Shown here: in pieces, positions 1 to 6,847 of the stretch
How the letters are laid out: each line of letters begins with the position of its first letter
Position numbering within the stretch: position 1 is the first letter of the stretch
Assembly (NCBI GenBank): GCA_039798005.1
Contig: JBDKGV010000018.1
Location: 1-23,899 of the forward strand
From: JBDKGV01 sp039798005
Lineage (GTDB): Bacteria > Fibrobacterota > Fibrobacteria > UBA5070
Direction of reading: 5' to 3'
DNA length: 23,899 bases
Notes under the pieces: generated by a model
What the model was told of the DNA's origin: nothing
What the model saw: only the letters and a program-made list of their open reading frames with translations
Database searches by the model: none
Made by a program: the position numbers and the translations under genes

Positions 1-413
1 TCACGGAGGCGATCACCCAGGACAAGCGATTCCTGTTCACGGTTTCTGGAGGCTACGCGCACTTCGGAACTTGGGGATTGCCAGACACCGTATTCTATTC
101 CCCATCGGTGCATGCCCTGACGCTTGGCATCGAGTTCACGGGGGTCTTCTTTCGCAAGGCCAATCCCGACCAAGGGTACTGGTTGGGCACCTACATCGGG
201 TATCGCGATATCATCCCGTTCTTGTACCGCGATCACCTCAGCGCCTTGGCACTGGGCTATCGCTCCAAGCTGAGCAAGCACTTCTCGCTCAGCGCGGGGA
301 TTCTCGTGTTTCCCAAGGGCGCGGACTTGGTGGGGCAGCTCACCAATGTTCGGAAGGTTCTCAAGGGAGGCAGCATCGCCTACGAAGCCTCCTTCTTCCA
401 CTACACCTTCTGA
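1..413 (+). CDS. Outer-membrane beta-barrel protein, C-terminal part (5' end outside window)
   Basis: The frame beginning at base 3 is open from the window edge to a TGA at 411-413, giving the last 136 residues of a longer protein. It shows alternating polar and hydrophobic/aromatic residues, as in transmembrane beta-strands (for example GYWLGTYIGYRD and SIAYEASFFHYTF). It ends in phenylalanine, the usual C-terminal beta-signature recognised by the BAM complex. No specific family is recognised. Only 13 bases separate it from the lipoprotein gene that follows, so it probably shares an operon with that lipoprotein and the MotA/MotB genes. A TTG at 78 could be read as a start, but the frame and barrel pattern continue upstream of it, so truncation by the window is the better reading. 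Confidence 0.7.
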   Translation, partial: TEAITQDKRFLFTVSGGYAHFGTWGLPDTVFYSPSVHALTLGIEFTGVFFRKANPDQGYWLGTYIGYRDIIPFLYRDHLSALALGYRSKLSKHFSLSAGILVFPKGADLVGQLTNVRKVLKGGSIAYEASFFHYTF

Positions 414-426
414 GGGAGATTGCCGG

Positions 427-1080
427 ATGAAAAAAATCACGCTGACTCTCCTTGCCGCTGCGTTGCTTGCGGGCTGTTCGCAGCCGCCGGCGCCTCAAAC
501 CACCCAAGCGCCGACCCCAAGGCACAGAGCGGTCGAACCCGAAGCGCCTCGACCGACGATCGTCACCATCGAGTATGGCAACTCGGCATCCAAGGCATCG
601 CTTCAAGTGGATGTGGCCAACACGGACATCTTCCTGGACATGTCGAACACCCGGGCCAGGATCGATACCGGGAAAATTGCGGATTCGCAAGGATCGAAAT
701 TCGCAATGTCCCAGAACACGGCGTCCCGCAACGTGACGATCGACTCCTCCGTGCGGGAAGACAACCGCAAGATCGTGGATGCTGCGGTGCGACCAGCCAA
801 TGGGGACAGCGACGGTGCGACGTTGAAAGTGACTTCAGCCATTCGCAAGGCGCAGGACGCCTTCTACAAAGGCAGTTACGAAGAAGCCCAGATCCTGACA
901 CGCAAATCGATCGAGGCGCGCCCGACTCCGGAGGCTCACGCCTTGGCGGGAAGCATCGCGTGGACCTTGAAGGATTTTCCGTTGGCGCGTTTCCATTGGA
1001 AGCAGGCCTTGTCCCTTGATCCCGATTTTCCCGGCGTGTCCGACATGCTGATACGCCTGCCTCAGGAGACCGTCCGATGA
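427..1080 (+). CDS. TPR-containing lipoprotein, first gene before motAB
   Basis: 217 residues. The N-terminus MKKITLTLLAAALLAGC is a lipoprotein signal peptide, with lipobox LAGC and the lipidated Cys at residue 17. A proline/threonine-rich linker follows (about 18-50), then a low-complexity polar middle. At about 140-210 two TPR-like helical hairpins are visible (AFYKGSYEEAQILTRKSIEA and the DFPLARFHWKQALSLDP block). The ATG at 427 was chosen because AGGGAG lies just upstream and the signal peptide begins exactly there; an in-frame ATG at 346 would bury the signal. Its stop overlaps the motA start (ATGA, 1077-1080), which suggests translational coupling. Inferred role: an envelope scaffold or assembly protein for the adjacent stator. 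No named family is recognised beyond TPR. Confidence 0.85.
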   Translation: MKKITLTLLAAALLAGCSQPPAPQTTQAPTPRHRAVEPEAPRPTIVTIEYGNSASKASLQVDVANTDIFLDMSNTRARIDTGKIADSQGSKFAMSQNTASRNVTIDSSVREDNRKIVDAAVRPANGDSDGATLKVTSAIRKAQDAFYKGSYEEAQILTRKSIEARPTPEAHALAGSIAWTLKDFPLARFHWKQALSLDPDFPGVSDMLIRLPQETVR

Positions 1081-1865
1081 TTTCGCCATCCACCATCTTC
1101 GGCCTGCTTGCCGGGTTCGCCATCCTTGCCTGGACCATCCACCACGAGACCGACAACTGGATGACCTACGTGAGCTTTCCCAGCTTCCTGGTCGTGGTGG
1201 GTGGCACCCTCACGGTCACGCTGGTGGGCTTTCGCGCGAAGTACGTCGCCTCCGCGATGATGGGCATGTTGCGCATCTACCTGCACCAGCCCATCACCCC
1301 CAAGACCCTGATGGGCGATGTGAAGCAGTTCATGGATTGGCAGAAGCGGGTCCAGACCGAAGGGAACAAGGCCTTCGATGCGATTGCGCGGGAGAGCAAG
1401 GACGACTTCATCAAGTACATCTTCGCCTTGGCCTCGACAGGCTACACCATCGAGGACATCCGTAATTTCGGGGAGACCAACATCGAGGAGGAGTATTTTC
1501 GCCAGCTCCAGGCCTCGCACATCTTGAATACCATGGGTTCGATGACTCCTGCGATGGGCTTGGTGGGAACCCTGCTTGGCCTGATCACGATGTTGGGCAA
1601 GCTGTCTGATCCCGCATCCTTGGGGCCGGGCCTTGCCCTGGCGCTCACGGCCACGCTCTATGGCATCGTGGCGGCGCGGTTCTTCTTCCTGCCCACGGCG
1701 ACCAAGATCAAGCAGAGCTTGAGCATCGAGCGCTTCCGCGATTACCTCATCCTGGAGGGCCTGACGATGCTGATGGAGCGGCGTTCAGGACTGTACGTGC
1801 AGGATCGTCTCAATTCCTTCCTGGATCGGAAGCAGCAGTACAACATGCAGTCCGCCAAGGTCTAG
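1077..1865 (+). CDS. motA: MotA-type proton-channel (stator) protein
   Basis: 262 residues, the usual MotA length. Four membrane segments are visible at about 5-22, 34-52, 156-175 and 184-205, with a large cytoplasmic loop between TM2 and TM3. The family core is clear: TPAMGLVGTLLGLITML (157-173), then the small-residue helix GLALALTATLYGIVAARFFFLP. Pro158 and Pro206 match the two conserved channel prolines of MotA. In the cytoplasmic loop the QTEGNKAFD segment corresponds to the 'REG..ALE' region. MotA with MotB forms an inner-membrane ion channel whose flow drives torque on a partner. No flagellar gene is in the window, so a flagellar role is not shown; gliding or another envelope motor is possible. 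It overlaps the lipoprotein gene by 4 bp and motB starts 3 bp after its TAG. Confidence 0.93.
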   Translation: MISPSTIFGLLAGFAILAWTIHHETDNWMTYVSFPSFLVVVGGTLTVTLVGFRAKYVASAMMGMLRIYLHQPITPKTLMGDVKQFMDWQKRVQTEGNKAFDAIARESKDDFIKYIFALASTGYTIEDIRNFGETNIEEEYFRQLQASHILNTMGSMTPAMGLVGTLLGLITMLGKLSDPASLGPGLALALTATLYGIVAARFFFLPTATKIKQSLSIERFRDYLILEGLTMLMERRSGLYVQDRLNSFLDRKQQYNMQSAKV

Positions 1866-1868
1866 CCG

Positions 1869-2546
1869 ATGTCCTTGGGTCATCACAAGAACCGCAAGCG
1901 CGCCAATGAGTTGGACGAGCATACGGAGGAGGATTGGCTCATCAGCTACGCCGACATGGTGACGCTGCTGATGTGCTTTTTCCTGACCATGGCGGCCATT
2001 TCCAAGGTGGACCCGGCCCTGTTCGAGCAGATGCGCAAAGGCTTGCGCTCGGAGGTCGGCAAGGAGGAGAAGGTCAAGACGCCGCTTGCCGAGATCAAGC
2101 AGGACCTCGATTCGTTGCTTGCGCCCGAGAAGAAGGCGGGCAACGTGACGGTGAACATGGGCTCGGAAGGGATCGTGCTGGAGTTTTCCAGCTCGGCCTT
2201 CTACAATGTGGGCAAAGCGGAGTTCAGCCCCGAGGCGGGCCCGATCCTGGAGAAGGTCGCGGGAGCCATTCAGAACATCACCTATTACAAGTTTCAGATC
2301 GACATCGAGGGGCACACCGACAATGTGCCGATCAAGTCGTTGCAATTTCCTTCGAATTGGGAACTGTCCGTGGCCCGCGCCACCAATCTCGTGAAGTTCC
2401 TGATCGAGAAGGGGATTGGTGCCGATCGCCTGAAAGCGGCGGGTTATGCCGATACCAAGCCCAAGGTGCCCAATGTGGATGCCAAGGGGGAGGCTCTCCC
2501 CGACAACCAAGCGCGCAATCGACGCATTGTGGTGCATATCCACTGA
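1869..2546 (+). CDS. motB: MotB-type stator protein with OmpA peptidoglycan-binding domain
   Basis: 225 residues. A basic N-terminus (GHHKNRKRANE) precedes the single TM helix ISYADMVTLLMCFFLTM. Asp29 in the YAD motif is at the position of the ion-carrying Asp of MotB (E. coli Asp32). A plug/linker region follows (about 45-95), then an OmpA-like domain (about 100-223) with IEGHTDNVPI, NWELSVARA and DNQARNRRI. Asp151 and Arg170 sit where family members contact the peptidoglycan diaminopimelate. Known role: anchors the MotA channel to the cell wall and carries the proton. Start ATG 1869 follows an AAGG sequence at about 1857. The gene is translationally close to motA. Only about 45 residues separate the TM from the OmpA domain core, a fairly short linker. 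Confidence 0.94.
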   Translation: MSLGHHKNRKRANELDEHTEEDWLISYADMVTLLMCFFLTMAAISKVDPALFEQMRKGLRSEVGKEEKVKTPLAEIKQDLDSLLAPEKKAGNVTVNMGSEGIVLEFSSSAFYNVGKAEFSPEAGPILEKVAGAIQNITYYKFQIDIEGHTDNVPIKSLQFPSNWELSVARATNLVKFLIEKGIGADRLKAAGYADTKPKVPNVDAKGEALPDNQARNRRIVVHIH

Positions 2547-2551
2547 CAGCA

Positions 2552-2584
2552 GTCAACGGGTGTTGACAAGCGGTTGACAAAGCG
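2552..2584. promoter_or_regulatory. GTTGAC repeat cluster: possible operator between motB and the two-component genes
   Basis: Six bases after the motB stop lies GTCAAC (2552-2557), a 4-base spacer, and its exact inverse GTTGAC (2562-2567). A further direct copy follows at 2573-2578. The two direct copies form a near-perfect tandem repeat, GTTGACAAGCG then GTTGACAAAGCG, with an 11-bp period, about one helical turn. This is the pattern expected of a multi-half-site protein-binding region. Both copies also contain TTGACA, a -35 consensus, but no good -10 lies 16-18 bp downstream. A weak terminator (6-bp stem, no T-run) is the alternative. Confidence 0.4.
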
Positions 2585-2747
2585 CGGATTGTGTGGAAAG
2601 AAATGGGTGCAGTGGAGGTTGTCGATCGGGGATGGATGTTCGGTGACTGAATAAAATGGGTTGTCGAGTCTTCAATTCCATTGATTAGGTTTTTCGGTGA
2701 CTTGCATGGTCTGTCCGTGACTGTGATCTCCTCCGACGAGTTCCATC

Positions 2748-4535
2748 GTGCTTCTTCTATTGCTTTCCATGTTGTTCCAAGCATCGCTTGCCTTGCGAGA
2801 CGATGTTGCCGTGGCGCTTCTTCCGGTTCACATCGGGGTGTCCGGCACCGCGTCATCGGAGGATTCGGCAATCTGGAGGACGATGGATCCGGTGAGGTTC
2901 CGTGCGCTTTCGAACGGGGAACGCATGGAATTCGGGCTCGCCGCACCTCCTTCGCTGCTGCGGGTCGTGCTTGAGGTGCCTTTCCCCGGGCGTTGGTGGT
3001 TCGTGTCGGAATTGCGCACCCCACGCCGTCTGGAAATCCGCCTCGGGTCCAATGTGCTGGGACCCTTCGGCGAAAGCCGGCCATTCAAGGAACGGCCCGT
3101 GGCCACCACGGACCTTGCGATCCCTCTGGACCTGAAGGGTCCAATCGACACGCTTTTCCTGCTGGTGGAGGAACCGAAGGGGCCTTGTGTCCTCAAGGCG
3201 CACTTCACGCCCGATCGGTTGTTGCCTGGCGAGGTCGAAGCGCGAACCTTCGGGAATGGCCTGATCCTTGGCTACATGCTGGCGATCTTCCTGGTCTCGG
3301 GCTTTCTTTGGTTGGCCGTGCGGGAAAAGGCCTTCGGTTGGTATGTCGCCTACTTCGCCGCGGCGCTGGCTTGGCTTGCGGTGAAGCGCGGGAGTGCCTT
3401 TGCGTGGGTATGGCCCGATCATCCCGCTTGGAACGATGGAGCTTCAGTGGCGCTTGCGTACCTCGCGATGGGGTGCTTTGCGTTGTTTCTCGTGCATATC
3501 CTCGAATTGCCCCGGCATCTGCCCCGTTTGGCGCGCGCCTTGACGGTGGGTGCCTGCATCGAGTTTTTCCTGCTGCCGATCGCCTTTTTCTGTCTGCTCA
3601 ATTTCAACCGCATGGCCTTGACCTTGGTTGGCTGGTTCCAAGTGATCCTTCCCTTGACGATGCTTGGAGCACTGCTGCATCGGGCCTTTTCTCGCGATCG
3701 CCTGGCCCTGTGGCTGCTGATCGCCTTTCTGCCGCTTGCACTGGGCATGATCTACGGGGTGCTGGTCGAGTTCGGGTTCTCGGCCGCAGGACCTGCGAGC
3801 AAGGCATTCGTATTGGCTGTCGGGGCCCTTTGCGAGAACACGATGACGACCTTGATCCTGATCCGGGAAGTGCACCGCCGCGAGAGGGCACGGCTTGCGT
3901 TGGAGCGGGAATTCCACGCGAAGGTGGTGGAGCAGGCCGATGGGTATTTCCGCGAGGTGGCCCAGGAGCTCCATGACGACCTCGGGCAGCGAACCTTCTC
4001 GATGAGGATGCAATTGTTCGCACAAGGCGCGGCGCTGACGGATTCCGACCGCAGGCTGGCGGAGACGGTCGACTCGCTGCACAAGGATCTGCGCAAGTTG
4101 TCCCGGCGCCTCCACCCGCCGCAGTTGCGGGAAAACGGCTTGCAGGACGCCTTGGAGGACCTGTGCCGCGGGTTCGATGCCGAGTCGGGAATGCAGGTGC
4201 GGTTGGTGTGCACGCCGGGGTTGCCCGAGCTTCCGGTGGCGGCGAACCTGCACTTGTACCGCATTGTTCAGGAATCTCTGGTCAATGCGCATCGGCATGG
4301 CGGTGCGACGGAGGTGGAGCTTGCGCTGATACGGATCCCGGGTGGGGTGAGGCTTGCCGTGACCGACAACGGCAATGGCTTCGATTCCGAGGTCGTGGAA
4401 GGAGGGCTTGGAATGGCGGGAATGAGTTCGCGGGCCCAGGCCATGGGTGGGCAGTTCGTCGTCAGAAGCCGGGTGGGGCACGGGACGCGACTGCAATTGG
4501 ACCTGCCCTTGGAAGGCAAGGGAGGATATGCATGA
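2748..4535 (+). CDS. 7TM-DISM sensor histidine kinase, NarL/HisKA_3 type
   Basis: 595 residues. A hydrophobic N-terminus (about 1-16) looks like a signal peptide and is followed by an extracytoplasmic domain (about 20-165) of the 7TMR-DISM type. A block of seven TM helices spans about 168-375. A cytoplasmic coiled segment (375-400) leads to the HisKA_3 dimerisation domain with ELHDDLGQ; His409 is the expected phosphorylation site. The HATPase domain shows the N-box ESLVNAHRHG (509-518), DNGNGFD (540-546) and GGLGMAGM (552-559). Known role of such proteins: autophosphorylation on sensing an external ligand (often carbohydrate or nucleotide for DISM proteins), then phosphotransfer. Start GTG 2748 is the first possible start after an in-frame stop at 2724; its SD is poor. 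Its end overlaps the response regulator by ATGA. Confidence 0.93.
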   Translation: MLLLLLSMLFQASLALRDDVAVALLPVHIGVSGTASSEDSAIWRTMDPVRFRALSNGERMEFGLAAPPSLLRVVLEVPFPGRWWFVSELRTPRRLEIRLGSNVLGPFGESRPFKERPVATTDLAIPLDLKGPIDTLFLLVEEPKGPCVLKAHFTPDRLLPGEVEARTFGNGLILGYMLAIFLVSGFLWLAVREKAFGWYVAYFAAALAWLAVKRGSAFAWVWPDHPAWNDGASVALAYLAMGCFALFLVHILELPRHLPRLARALTVGACIEFFLLPIAFFCLLNFNRMALTLVGWFQVILPLTMLGALLHRAFSRDRLALWLLIAFLPLALGMIYGVLVEFGFSAAGPASKAFVLAVGALCENTMTTLILIREVHRRERARLALEREFHAKVVEQADGYFREVAQELHDDLGQRTFSMRMQLFAQGAALTDSDRRLAETVDSLHKDLRKLSRRLHPPQLRENGLQDALEDLCRGFDAESGMQVRLVCTPGLPELPVAANLHLYRIVQESLVNAHRHGGATEVELALIRIPGGVRLAVTDNGNGFDSEVVEGGLGMAGMSSRAQAMGGQFVVRSRVGHGTRLQLDLPLEGKGGYA

Positions 4536-5122
4536 AGCCGGTTGAGATCCTGGTCGTCGACGACCATCCCCTGACCCGTGCGGGCATCGTGCTTGTGATC
4601 GGGAAGGAATTCCCGGAAGTGCGCTGCGGCGAGGCGTCCACGCTCGGGGAGTTGCAGGAGATGCTCAAGGCGCGCGCGTGGGATTTCGTGATCCTTGATC
4701 ACAACCTGAGCGACGGCAAGGGAATCGAGCATTTGGCGCGGCACCCGGAAATGCCCCCGACCTTGATCTTGACGATGTACGAGGACCGGGAACTGAGCCT
4801 GCAGGCGCGATGCGCGGGCGCGCGCGGGTTCGTGTCCAAGGCGGACGCCCCTCACGAGATCGTGGGGGCGATCCGGACGGTATTGGTCTCGGGAGTGCAC
4901 TTTCCCGGGCTTGAAGCCGCACCGGAAGGTCTGCCCTTGTCGGTGCGGGAGCAGGAAGTGCTGAAGGCCTTGCTGGATGGCAGGCGACTGGTTGACCTTT
5001 CCAAGGATTGGAATGTCACCCAGTCGACCCTGCAGAGCTACAAGAAGCGTTTGTACATCAAATACGGGGTGGACAACCTGGCCGACCTTGTGCGTGCCGC
5101 CGTCCACCGAGGCGTCGGGTGA
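4532..5122 (+). CDS. LuxR/NarL-family response regulator
   Basis: 196 residues. The receiver domain (1-120) has the acidic pair Asp10-Asp11, the phospho-acceptor Asp56 in FVILDHNLSDG, the conserved Thr in LILTMYE and Lys in GFVSKAD. The C-terminal LuxR-type helix-turn-helix (about 135-196) includes LSVREQEVLKALLDG and the recognition region TQSTLQSYKKRLYIKYGV. It departs from the usual '(I)A..L..S..TV..H' core, reading LSKDWNVTQSTLQSY, so DNA specificity may be unusual. The ATG at 4532 overlaps the kinase stop and follows GGAGG; a longer in-frame extension to 4163 lies inside the kinase gene and is unlikely. It is the cognate partner of the upstream kinase. No target can be read directly; the GTTGAC repeats at 2552-2584 are one candidate. 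Confidence 0.94.
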   Translation: MKPVEILVVDDHPLTRAGIVLVIGKEFPEVRCGEASTLGELQEMLKARAWDFVILDHNLSDGKGIEHLARHPEMPPTLILTMYEDRELSLQARCAGARGFVSKADAPHEIVGAIRTVLVSGVHFPGLEAAPEGLPLSVREQEVLKALLDGRRLVDLSKDWNVTQSTLQSYKKRLYIKYGVDNLADLVRAAVHRGVG

Positions 5123-5125
5123 GGA

Positions 5126-6667
5126 TTACTTGGGCGCGTCCGTGCGGCGGATCTCCACGCGGCGATTGAGCGTGCGGCCTTCGGTGGTGCTGTTGTCGGC
5201 AACCGGGTCCGCGGCTCCCATTCCAACGGGCTTGAGGCGGTTGGCTGCAACGCCTTTCTTCACCAGGTAATCGACGACCGATTCGGCGCGGGTCTGGGAG
5301 AGCTTGCGATTGGCCTCGGCATCGCCCTTGTTGTCGGTGTAGCCGCGCACTTCAAGGCTGACTTCGTTGAACGAGACCAGGGATTTGGCTAGGTCGTCCA
5401 AGGTCGGGAAGGAGCTTGGAGTGAGCTTGGCCGAGCCGAGCTCGAAATTGACGTTGCGGAAGACCATGACGCCGTATTGGATGGGCTGGGTGGTCTTCGG
5501 AGCCTCGATCACCTTGATGGTGTCGCGCTTGACGATCAGGACGGTGTCGTTCTTGATGACCTTCACGGTGTCCACGCGGGTCACGGTGTCGCGGCGGACA
5601 ACCAGAAGGGTGTCTTCCGAGGCGAAGAAGCGGCCGAGGAAGGGCTTTGCCTTGCTGCCCTTGCGGGCAAAGCCAAGGGTCAAGGTCACGCCGACGGTGG
5701 GAGTGTTGCTGACGCTGTATTGCTCGCGCACCCCGGCGTCGTTCAAACGGCTCCAGTTGGAGCGGCGATCGGCGTCCGAAAGGCCGATGTCCAAGGCAAG
5801 CGTGCCGTACAGGCCGGACTTGGCTTGGAACTTGCCGCCGAGTGCAACCCTCAGGACGTCGCGGTTCCAGTCGTTGAACACGTCGAAGCCGTCGATGAGG
5901 TTCACGGCCTTGGTTTCACCGTTGAGCTCAAGGAAAGCGCTGCTGGTCTCGTCGAGCTTGTATTCGGCCGCGATGCTTCCAAGCAAGGATGTGTGCTGGC
6001 GACGGGTGCCCGAATCGTCGGCCGCCTGGAGCTGAAGGTAGCCACCGGCATTGGCGTGCAGTTGCAGCGGGGTGCGACCCGGGAACTTGCTGAAGTCCAA
6101 GGTCCAGAGCATCATCGGGTTCAGGGCGAAGGCTTGGACGGTGTAGGCGCCCGAATAGCTGGTGCCTTCACGGGTGGCGTAGGAATGGCGCTGGACGTAG
6201 CCTGCATTGCTCATGCCGGTGGGCAGGGTGGCACGCAGATAGTAGCCGGTGCGGAAGGGGGCTTCGCGGTAGAGTCCGGGGTGTTCGGCCTTGAGGGCGA
6301 TGGAAAGGTCGCCGGCGCCGACCGAGCGGCTGGAGTGGTTGTCCCAGATGTCCTGGTAGAACGGCATGTCGAGGCTCAGGTCGAGCCAGTTGGTCAGGCC
6401 GACGCCGACAAAGGCGTCTTGGGAAAGCAGCCAAGCGGATTCCTCGGTCTTGGTACCGCCGGGTTGAGTGACATGGAGCTCCTTGTACATCAGGTCTCCT
6501 TTCAAGCTCAAGCCGAGATTGCCGCTGCCTTCACCCATCGTGTAGGTGGAAAGGGTGCGGGAAATGCCCAGTTGACCACCGGTGTTCATGAGGGGATCGG
6601 CCCATGCGATGGTGGTGACACCCAGCAACAATGCTGCACGGGCAATTTTCGGATTGCGACGGTTCAT
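5126..6667 (-). CDS. OmpA-family outer-membrane protein with DTV-repeat linker
   Basis: 513 residues. A signal peptide (about 1-23, cleaved after AWA) is followed by a beta-barrel of about 300 residues rich in alternating aromatic strands. At 352-388 is a charged linker made of imperfect repeats (DTLLVVRRDTV, RVDTVKVIK, NDTVLIVK, RDTIKVIE). The C-terminal OmpA domain (about 398-508) contains RGYTDNKGDAEANRKLSQTR, where Asp445 and Arg460 match the peptidoglycan-contact pair of E. coli OmpA (same 15-residue spacing). Role: anchors the outer membrane to the cell wall. The ATG at 6667 is preceded by AAGGAG at ideal spacing. The stop lies 3 bp from the convergent response-regulator stop. The barrel is much larger than the eight-stranded OmpA barrel, so it may be a porin or adhesin. 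Confidence 0.92.
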   Translation of the reverse strand: MNRRNPKIARAALLLGVTTIAWADPLMNTGGQLGISRTLSTYTMGEGSGNLGLSLKGDLMYKELHVTQPGGTKTEESAWLLSQDAFVGVGLTNWLDLSLDMPFYQDIWDNHSSRSVGAGDLSIALKAEHPGLYREAPFRTGYYLRATLPTGMSNAGYVQRHSYATREGTSYSGAYTVQAFALNPMMLWTLDFSKFPGRTPLQLHANAGGYLQLQAADDSGTRRQHTSLLGSIAAEYKLDETSSAFLELNGETKAVNLIDGFDVFNDWNRDVLRVALGGKFQAKSGLYGTLALDIGLSDADRRSNWSRLNDAGVREQYSVSNTPTVGVTLTLGFARKGSKAKPFLGRFFASEDTLLVVRRDTVTRVDTVKVIKNDTVLIVKRDTIKVIEAPKTTQPIQYGVMVFRNVNFELGSAKLTPSSFPTLDDLAKSLVSFNEVSLEVRGYTDNKGDAEANRKLSQTRAESVVDYLVKKGVAANRLKPVGMGAADPVADNSTTEGRTLNRRVEIRRTDAPK

Positions 6668-6792
6668 GAGAACTCCTTGAATGGGATCGAGCGTGGTATG
6701 AGACTCAATCTAGCCAATTGTCTCGATCCGGCCACGGAATCCGTCCACAAGTCGTTGTCAGGGTGCTCAACAACCCATTCAGGACGCGAACG

Positions 6793-6820
6793 AAAAAGGC
6801 ACCCTTTGCAGGGTGCCTTT
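6793..6820 (-). terminator. Rho-independent terminator of the CoA-transferase gene
   Basis: An 11-bp perfect stem, AAAGGCACCCT / AGGGTGCCTTT (6795-6805 and 6810-6820), closes a TTGC loop. Read on the minus strand the stem ends in a run of five T (the A-run 6793-6797). It lies 28 bp past the stop of the CoA-transferase gene, insulating it from the OmpA-family gene further along the same strand. Confidence 0.88.
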
Positions 6821-6847
6821 GACTTGACGGAAATTGTCAAACTGGGA

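Noticed and set aside
1077..2546. Reading the first channel pair as TolQ/TolR or ExbB/ExbD
   Set aside because: The partner has a C-terminal OmpA peptidoglycan-binding domain and a YADMVTLLM helix, and the channel has MotA length and prolines, so MotA/MotB fits better.
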